From positions 1-11,886 of the forward strand of contig CALKJX010000058.1 in the NCBI GenBank assembly GCA_937995555.1: a stretch of 11,886 bases of DNA, read 5' to 3'. The notes under the pieces were generated by a model, which was given only the letters and a program-made list of their open reading frames with translations, had not been told where the DNA came from and ran no database searches. Each line of letters starts with the position of its first letter. Position 1 is the first letter of the stretch. Shown here piece by piece: positions 6,670 to 11,886 of this stretch. Origin of the DNA: an uncultured Elioraea sp. (GTDB lineage Bacteria; Pseudomonadota; Alphaproteobacteria; Acetobacterales; Acetobacteraceae). The translations under genes and the position numbers were made by a program.

Positions 6670-7650
6670 TCAGGACCGTGCCAGCCCGAGCGCTTTCATC
6701 ACGCCGCCGAGGTCGTTGTCCGACTTCTCGACGAAGGCGGCGAGCCGGGCGGCCGGCATCGGGCTCAGTCCGAAGCCGCGCGCATCCATCGCCTGCTTCC
6801 ACTCGGCCGTCCCCATCGCCTTCATCGACGCCTCCTCGAGCCGCTTCGCGATCGCCCCGGGAATCCCCTTCGGCCCCATCACCGAGAGATAGGAGGCGAG
6901 CGTCCAGTCGGAGCCGATCGCCTCCTTCACCGTCGGGATGTCGGGGAAGGCGGGCACACGCTCGGGCATCATCGCCGCGAGCGAGCGCACACGCCCGGCG
7001 CGTAGCAGGGTCGCCGCCTCCGGGATGCCGCAGGGGACGATGTGCACGCCGCCCGCGACCAGCTCGCGCAGCCCCGAGGCCGCGCCGTCCGAGGGAATCC
7101 AGGGGGCCGCGTCGGGCGCGAGCCCGACCGACTGCAACAGCCCCGCGATCGCGAGATGCCAGATGCCGCCCTGCCCTGTGCCCGACGACTTGTACTTGCC
7201 CGGATTCGCCCGGATGTCGTCGATCATGTCCTTGAGCGTCTTCCACGGGCTGTCGGCCGCGACCTGCACGCCCGCGGGAACGAGGTTCATCATCGCGATC
7301 GGCGTGTAGTCGCGCCAGGTCAGGCGCGTCAGCCCCTGCCAGTGCATCATGCCGATCTCGACCGTCACCGCGCCGATCGTGTAGCCGTCGGGTGCGGCCT
7401 CGGCGATCGCGGAATGGCCGACCACACCGGACCCGCCGGTGCGGTTCACCACCGTCACGGGGGTGCGCAGCTCGCGCTCCAGCAGCGTCGCGATCGTGCG
7501 GCTGTGGTAGTCGGTGCCGCCGCCCGCGCCCCAGGGCACAATGAACTGGATCGGCCGCGCGGGCCATTGCGCCTGCGCGATCGCGGGGGTGGCGAGCGCG
7601 GCGGCGCCGGCGGCGGCCACGACGCGACCAAGGGTGCGGCGGGTGAGCAT
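6670..7650 (-). CDS. tctC: Tripartite tricarboxylate transporter periplasmic binding protein TctC (Bug family)
   Basis: A 326-residue extracytoplasmic solute-binding protein that captures a carboxylate and hands it to TctBA. The N-terminus is a signal peptide: TRRTLGR (3-9), a hydrophobic stretch VVAAAGAAALATPAIA, and a likely cleavage after AIA near residue 25. The Arg-Arg pair resembles a Tat signal but lacks the full SRRxFLK consensus. Mature-part family signs: WPARPIQFIVPWGAGGGTD, the conserved first strand-loop; VVNRTGGSGVVGH; and a late AFPDIPTVKEAIG followed by the GPKGIPGAIAKRL segment. The ATG at 7650 has GAGGAGA 8 bases upstream. It is the first gene of tctC-tctB-tctA-SDR. Bug proteins bind diverse carboxylates, so citrate or tricarballylate should not be assumed. 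No tctDE-type two-component regulator is visible in the window. Confidence 0.96.
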   Translation of the reverse strand: MLTRRTLGRVVAAAGAAALATPAIAQAQWPARPIQFIVPWGAGGGTDYHSRTIATLLERELRTPVTVVNRTGGSGVVGHSAIAEAAPDGYTIGAVTVEIGMMHWQGLTRLTWRDYTPIAMMNLVPAGVQVAADSPWKTLKDMIDDIRANPGKYKSSGTGQGGIWHLAIAGLLQSVGLAPDAAPWIPSDGAASGLRELVAGGVHIVPCGIPEAATLLRAGRVRSLAAMMPERVPAFPDIPTVKEAIGSDWTLASYLSVMGPKGIPGAIAKRLEEASMKAMGTAEWKQAMDARGFGLSPMPAARLAAFVEKSDNDLGGVMKALGLARS

Positions 7651-7658
7651 GCGAAACG

Positions 7659-7665
7659 TCTCCTC
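7659..7665 (-). promoter_or_regulatory. Ribosome-binding site of tctC
   Basis: On the minus strand GAGGAGA ends 8 bases before the tctC ATG, a good Shine-Dalgarno match that fixes the start at 7650. Confidence 0.75.
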
Positions 7666-7703
7666 AGCGTTTTCGGATTCCGGCCTTTGCCTGCAGGCCG
7701 TGA

Positions 7704-7725
7704 CGGGCGCGATTGAACGCGCCCG
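7704..7725. promoter_or_regulatory. Perfect 8-base inverted repeat over the putative tctC -10 (operator or hairpin candidate)
   Basis: CGGGCGCG (7704-7711) and CGCGCCCG (7718-7725) are perfect inverted copies separated by ATTGAA. The spacer is the proposed -10 hexamer of tctC on the other strand, so a protein binding the repeat would control the promoter. A GC-rich background makes chance or a plain hairpin possible. Confidence 0.35.
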
Positions 7726-7741
7726 CGCCTGCCAGCGTCAA
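7712..7741 (-). promoter_or_regulatory. Putative sigma-70-type promoter of the tctCBA-SDR operon
   Basis: Reading the minus strand, TTGACG (7741-7736) is followed after 18 bases by TTCAAT (7717-7712). That gives five of six and four of six matches to the -35 and -10 consensus. Transcription would begin near 7705, leaving a leader of about 55 bases with a small CGGCCT/AGGCCG hairpin (7681-7700) before the ribosome-binding site. It is the best candidate in the 147-base divergent gap and rests on sequence inspection only. Confidence 0.4.
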
Positions 7742-7784
7742 GCAGGCGGAAGGGTGGCCGCGTCGGCTATGGTGGGACCGGTCC

Positions 7785-7791
7785 AGGGGAG
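7785..7791 (+). promoter_or_regulatory. Ribosome-binding site of the DUF4011 helicase gene
   Basis: AGGGGAG lies 6 bases before the ATG at 7798 and supports that start. No convincing rightward promoter was found in the 147-base gap upstream. Confidence 0.7.
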
Positions 7792-7797
7792 TCGCGG

Positions 7798-10700
7798 ATG
7801 ACCGATCCGGTGGGTGCGGCGCTGGCGCGGGCACAGCGCGAGTTGCTCGACCTCTCGACGCGCAACCGGCTGCTGTCGCTGCCGACGCGCAGCACCGGCG
7901 TGCTGCCGATCGCGGGCGAGCGGTCGGCCTCGGTGTTCGCGCGCCTCGTGTCCGAGTCCAAGGCCATGGGCTTCGCACCGATGGAGGCCGAGGCCGAGAG
8001 CGAGCCAGGACCGCGCCGGCGCCGCGCGGCCGCCGCGCCGGGGGCCGCGAGCCTGCCCGACCCGGACGACCTGATCCTGTCGGCCCCGCTCACCGCGGCC
8101 GCGCTCGCGCGCGTGCTGACGCGCATCGAGCGCGACGCGCGCGGCTTCCGCGAGGAGCAGGGGCTGAACATCCTCTATCTCGCGCTCGGGCAGCTCGTCT
8201 GGAGTGATCCGCGCACGCCGCAGACCGAGCGTCGCGCGCCGCTGCTGCTGGTGCCCTGCACGCTCGCCCGCGCGACCGCGCGCGACGCCTTCCGGCTGCG
8301 CTGGGACGGGGGCGAGATCGCCGGCAACCTGACCCTCGCGGCAATGCTGGCGGACCAGTTCCGCATCCGGCTGCCCGACCCGCCCGCGCTCGACGAGCGC
8401 GCGGCCGATGCCTGGGCCACGGCGGCGGCGTGGTTGGGCGCCGTGGCCGAGGCCGTCGCGCCGGCCGGGTTCCGCGTCGAGGCCGACGGGATCGCGCTCG
8501 GATTGTTCTCCTTCGCCAAGTACCTGATGTATCGCGACCTGGAACGGCCCGAGATTGCAGCCCATCCGCTGGTACGCGCCCTGCTCGGCGCCGAGCCGCC
8601 GCCGCGCTTCAATGCGTTCCCCGACGACACCGACATCGACGCGCTCATTCCGGTAGAGAAACTGGATTTCGTGCTCGACTCCGACGGCAGCCAGACGCTC
8701 GCCGCCGAGGCGGTGCGGCGCGGCGCCTCGGTGGTGATCCAGGGTCCGCCCGGCACCGGCAAGAGCCAGGTGATCACCAACCTGATCGCCCAGGCGGTGC
8801 TGGACGGCAAGACGGTGCTGTTCGTCGCCGAGAAGCTCGCCGCGCTGGAAGTGGTGCAGCGGCGGCTCGCCGGCGTCGGCCTCGGCGCCGCCTGCCTCGC
8901 GCTGCACAGCGACGGGGCGAACCGGCGCGCGCTGCTCGCCGAGCTCGACGCGACGCTGAAGGCGCCCCGCCCCGCCCCGCCCGACCGCGAGGCGGTGATC
9001 CGCCCGCTCGGCGCGTTGCGCGGCCGGTTGAACCGCCACGCGAGCGCCATGCATGCGCCGATCGGCGCGACCGGCTGGACCGCGTTCCGCGCGATCGGCG
9101 AGGTCGCGCGGCTGAAGCAGGCCGGCGTGCGGCCGCCCGAGCTGCGGCTGGACGCCGCGGCCTGGACCGCGGCACAGATCCGAGACGCGCAGCGCCTGAC
9201 GCGCGACCTGGCCGCCACCGTGCAGCGCATCGGCCTGCCCGCGCGCCATCCCTGGCGCGGCGTGCGCGCGACCACGCTGCTGCCGACCGAGCTCGACCGC
9301 ATCCCCGCGCGCATCCCGCCGGCGCTGGAGGCGATCGCGGCACTGCGCGCGGCGGCCGGGGCGGAGGCGTCGGTCGCGGGCGCGGTCCGCCGCCTTGCGG
9401 CGCTGCGCGCGGCCGAAACGTTCGCGGCGATCCGCGCGCGGCTGCCGGCCGTGCGCGACACCGCCTGGAACGCGGCGGGGATCGAGGCGGCCCGCGATGA
9501 ACTCGCCAAAGGCGGCGGCTTCCTGCGCAGCTTCAGCGGCGCCCACCGCGCCGCGCGTGATCTGCTCGCCGCCCTGTTCGCCTCGCCGCCGGCCGATCCG
9601 GTGGCGGCCCTCGATGCCGTGCTCGAAGGCCAGCGCCTGCTGCGCGCCGCGCCCGACGCCGCGACAATCGCGCCCGATCCGGCCCGGGCGGCCACCCTGG
9701 AAGCGGCGCTCGCGCGCTGCCGCGCGACCGCTGAGCCGCTCTTCGCCGAACTCGCGCTCGACCGCGGGGCGGCGTTCGGGACCGAGGAGCCTTCCCTCGC
9801 CGCGCTTGCCGACCGCCTCGCGCAATGGGCCGCCGCGCCGGCCGCGCTCGCCGACTGGCTCGCCTGGGCACGGCTCGTGACGCAGGCCGGGGAGGCAGGG
9901 ATCGGCGCGGTCGCGGATCGTCTCGCCGACGGCCGGATCGCGCCCGAGGAGGCCGCCGCCACGTTCCGCTTCGCGCTCGCCGAGTCCCTGATGGCGGCGG
10001 CGATGCGGACGAACCCGACGCTCGCCGCCTTCGACGGCCCGTCCTTCTCGCGCCTGGTCGAGGAGTTCCGCGCCGCCGACCAGGCCCGTCTCGCGCTTGC
10101 GCGCGCGGAGGCCGCCGCCGCGCACGCCGCGCGGCTGCGCATCGCCGAGGGCCCCGACATGCTGCGCGAGATGGCCGTGCTGCGCGGCGAGATCGCCAAG
10201 CGCTCGCGTCATCTGCCGATCCGCACGCTGCTCGCGCGCGCCGGCCCCGCGGTGCAGGCGATCAAGCCGGTGTTCATGATGAGCCCGCTCTCGGTCGCCG
10301 CCTTCCTCGATCCCGCCGCGATCGGCTTCGACATGCTGGTGATCGACGAGGCGAGCCAGATCGAGCCGGTCGATGCGCTCGGCGCCGTCGCGCGCTCGCG
10401 CCAGATCGTCGTCGTCGGCGATGACCGGCAGATGCCGCCCACGCGCTTCTTCGCGCGGCTCACCGGCGGCGACGAGGACGAGGATGTGCCCGACGACGAG
10501 ACCATCGCCGCGCGCGATGTCGAGAGCATCCTCTCGCTCTGCACCGCGCGCGGCTTCCCGAACCAGATGCTGCGCTGGCACTACCGCAGCCGGCACGAGA
10601 GCCTGATCGCGGTCTCCAACCGGTCGTTCTACGAGAACCGGCTGCTGGTGATCCCGAGCCCGCGCCCGCGCGGCAGCGACCTCGGGCTCTCGCTCGTCCG

Positions 10701-11886
10701 CGTGGACGGCGCCTTCGACACCGGCGGCAGCGGCACCAATGCGGTCGAGGCGCAGGCGGTCGCCGAAGCCGTGCTCGCGCACGCGCGAGAACACCCGAAG
10801 GACACGCTCGGCGTGGCCGCCTTCTCGATCCGCCAGCGCGACGCGATCCTGGATGCGGTCGAGGCGCTGCGGCGCGACAACCCCGACACCGAGCCGTTCT
10901 TCGCCGCCCATCCGCACGAGCCGTTCTTCGTCAAGAACCTCGAGAACGTGCAGGGCGACGAGCGCGATGTGATGTTCATCTCGGTCGGCTATGCGAAGGG
11001 GCCGGACGGCAGGCTCGCGATGCGCTTCGGCCCGCTCTCGGCCGATGGCGGCGAGCGGCGGCTGAACGTGCTGATCACGCGCGCGAAGAAGCGCTGCGTG
11101 GTGTTCTCGGGGCTCACCGCGGACGACATCGACCTCGCGCGCGCCTCGGGCCGCGGCGTGGCGGTGCTGAAGGACTTCCTCGCCTTCGCCGCCGGCGGCA
11201 CCGTCGCGGCCGCGCAGGCGGGCCAGGACGACGCGGCGCTCTCCGATGCGATCGCGACGGCCCTGGAGGGTGCCGGCGTCACCGTCGCGCGCCGTGTCGG
11301 CCTCGCCGGGCTGTTCGTCGATGTCGCCGTCAAGGACGCCGACGGCTACCGGCTCGGCATCCTCACCGACGGCGATTTCTACGCCTCCGCCCGCTCGGCG
11401 CGCGACCGCGACCGCCTGCAGGAAGGCGCGCTCGCGATGATGGGCTGGCGGCTCACGCGCTCCTGGGCGGCCGACTGGCTGGTGCGGCCCGAGGCGGAGG
11501 CGCGGCGCCTGGCCGCGCTCGCCGGTGTCGCGGTCGAGGAACCGTCAGGCGCGGCAGCCGTGCCCGCCGCGCACGGGCTCTCCACGCCCTACACGCCCGC
11601 TGCGGTCGCGGTGCCGACCGACACGCCTCCCGATGCGATGCCGTTCGCCCGCCTCGGCGGCATCGTCGCCGCGATCGTCCGCGCCGAGGGGCCGATCCAC
11701 ACCGACGCGGTGATCGCGCGCGCGGCCGCGCTCTGGGGGATCGAGACGCCGAGCGCGAAGCAGCGCGCAGCGCTCGCGCAGGCGCTCAGGCTTGCCAGGG
11801 AGCTCGAAGGGCTGGTCGCCGAGGGCGAGTTCTGGCGCGGCCAGGACGGCGCGATCGTGCCGCGCGACCGCTCGGCGCTGCCCGCC
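7798..11886 (+). CDS. DUF4011 - SF1 helicase - Vsr-like nuclease fold - DUF3320 giant protein (Hhe-type anti-phage defence protein), open at right edge
   Basis: One uninterrupted frame of 1363 codons runs off the window. N-terminal DUF4011 shows RELLDLSTRNRLLSL (14-28), LNILYLALG and a SFAKYLMYRDL segment. A split superfamily 1 helicase follows: Walker A GPPGTGKS (316-323); a long Ala/Arg-rich helical insertion of about 500 residues; motif II LVIDEASQ (847-854); motif III VVGDDRQMPPT (872-882); motif IV LRWHYRSRHESL (925-936); motif V NVQGDERDV (1050-1058); and motif VI RRLNVLITRAKK (1087-1098). A Vsr-like (MTES_1575-type) fold lies at about 1142-1230, ending ARDRDRL...GWRLTRSWAADW. A Pro/Ala linker leads to DUF3320 near 1282-1350 (AEGPIHTDAVIARA). 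From memory, this architecture is the single-gene Hhe defence protein. ATP-dependent nucleic-acid translocation is expected. The nuclease domain keeps Asp1175 but lacks the usual FE and IECDG acidic residues. Base composition matches neighbours. The defence role is inferred from architecture. Confidence 0.9.
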   Translation, partial: MTDPVGAALARAQRELLDLSTRNRLLSLPTRSTGVLPIAGERSASVFARLVSESKAMGFAPMEAEAESEPGPRRRRAAAAPGAASLPDPDDLILSAPLTAAALARVLTRIERDARGFREEQGLNILYLALGQLVWSDPRTPQTERRAPLLLVPCTLARATARDAFRLRWDGGEIAGNLTLAAMLADQFRIRLPDPPALDERAADAWATAAAWLGAVAEAVAPAGFRVEADGIALGLFSFAKYLMYRDLERPEIAAHPLVRALLGAEPPPRFNAFPDDTDIDALIPVEKLDFVLDSDGSQTLAAEAVRRGASVVIQGPPGTGKSQVITNLIAQAVLDGKTVLFVAEKLAALEVVQRRLAGVGLGAACLALHSDGANRRALLAELDATLKAPRPAPPDREAVIRPLGALRGRLNRHASAMHAPIGATGWTAFRAIGEVARLKQAGVRPPELRLDAAAWTAAQIRDAQRLTRDLAATVQRIGLPARHPWRGVRATTLLPTELDRIPARIPPALEAIAALRAAAGAEASVAGAVRRLAALRAAETFAAIRARLPAVRDTAWNAAGIEAARDELAKGGGFLRSFSGAHRAARDLLAALFASPPADPVAALDAVLEGQRLLRAAPDAATIAPDPARAATLEAALARCRATAEPLFAELALDRGAAFGTEEPSLAALADRLAQWAAAPAALADWLAWARLVTQAGEAGIGAVADRLADGRIAPEEAAATFRFALAESLMAAAMRTNPTLAAFDGPSFSRLVEEFRAADQARLALARAEAAAAHAARLRIAEGPDMLREMAVLRGEIAKRSRHLPIRTLLARAGPAVQAIKPVFMMSPLSVAAFLDPAAIGFDMLVIDEASQIEPVDALGAVARSRQIVVVGDDRQMPPTRFFARLTGGDEDEDVPDDETIAARDVESILSLCTARGFPNQMLRWHYRSRHESLIAVSNRSFYENRLLVIPSPRPRGSDLGLSLVRVDGAFDTGGSGTNAVEAQAVAEAVLAHAREHPKDTLGVAAFSIRQRDAILDAVEALRRDNPDTEPFFAAHPHEPFFVKNLENVQGDERDVMFISVGYAKGPDGRLAMRFGPLSADGGERRLNVLITRAKKRCVVFSGLTADDIDLARASGRGVAVLKDFLAFAAGGTVAAAQAGQDDAALSDAIATALEGAGVTVARRVGLAGLFVDVAVKDADGYRLGILTDGDFYASARSARDRDRLQEGALAMMGWRLTRSWAADWLVRPEAEARRLAALAGVAVEEPSGAAAVPAAHGLSTPYTPAAVAVPTDTPPDAMPFARLGGIVAAIVRAEGPIHTDAVIARAAALWGIETPSAKQRAALAQALRLARELEGLVAEGEFWRGQDGAIVPRDRSALPA

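Noticed and set aside
7738..10917. Minus-strand open frame of 1059 codons opposite the helicase gene
   Set aside because: It is Arg/Gly/Ala-rich with no recognisable motifs and lies antisense to a gene with clear helicase motifs; very GC-rich DNA commonly gives such long shadow frames.
4086..11255. Eleven copies of the palindrome GCGATCGC, far more than expected from base composition, nine of them within the tct-SDR operon
   Set aside because: The copies I translated fall in frame as Ala-Ile-Ala (GCG ATC GCN) in hydrophobic or helical protein segments, so codon choice explains them; no need for a HIP1-like element.

Overview
The window is very GC-rich bacterial DNA with an alphaproteobacterial character. 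The suggestive signs are a GTTC-N7-GTTC-like site upstream of recA, a complete tctCBA tricarboxylate transport set, and consistently G/C third codon positions. A Rhodospirillales/Acetobacteraceae-like host is my best inference, but nothing here proves the genus. Genes are tightly packed and several are translationally coupled.

Region 1 (1-2370, minus strand) is a DNA-repair block transcribed recA -> deaminase -> ruvA -> ruvB. The recA stop overlaps the deaminase start, ruvA follows the deaminase by 9 bases, and the ruvA stop overlaps the ruvB start. RuvB runs off the left edge. No ruvC lies next to ruvA. The deaminase has the zinc signature of the cytidine/blasticidin-S deaminase family and is an unexpected member of the block.

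Region 2 (2371-2841) is a 471-base divergent intergenic stretch. It carries a near-consensus SOS (LexA) site facing recA, a very strong plus-strand terminator with a UUCG tetraloop at 2698-2731 that no visible gene accounts for, and further hairpins before gldA. The terminator implies either a small RNA or an attenuated gldA leader.

Region 3 (2842-3954, plus) is a full-length glycerol dehydrogenase (gldA) frame interrupted by two in-frame TAG codons. No indel is seen, and the zinc-binding residues are intact. TAG is an ordinary stop for neighbouring genes, so this looks like a recent pseudogene or a sequence error, with amber read-through as the exotic alternative.

Region 4 (3959-7650, minus) is an operon: tctC (periplasmic binding protein), tctB and tctA (membrane subunits), then a short-chain dehydrogenase. 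Together they suggest uptake of a small carboxylate followed by oxidation or reduction of it or a breakdown product. The substrate is not visible in the sequence.

Region 5 (7798-11886, plus, open at the right edge) is one giant reading frame of at least 1363 codons: DUF4011, a split superfamily 1 helicase, a Vsr-like/MTES_1575-type nuclease fold and DUF3320. This is the architecture of the Hhe anti-phage protein family. Its helicase motifs look intact, but the nuclease domain has lost most of the expected catalytic residues. This gene and the doubly interrupted gldA are the most unusual items in the window.
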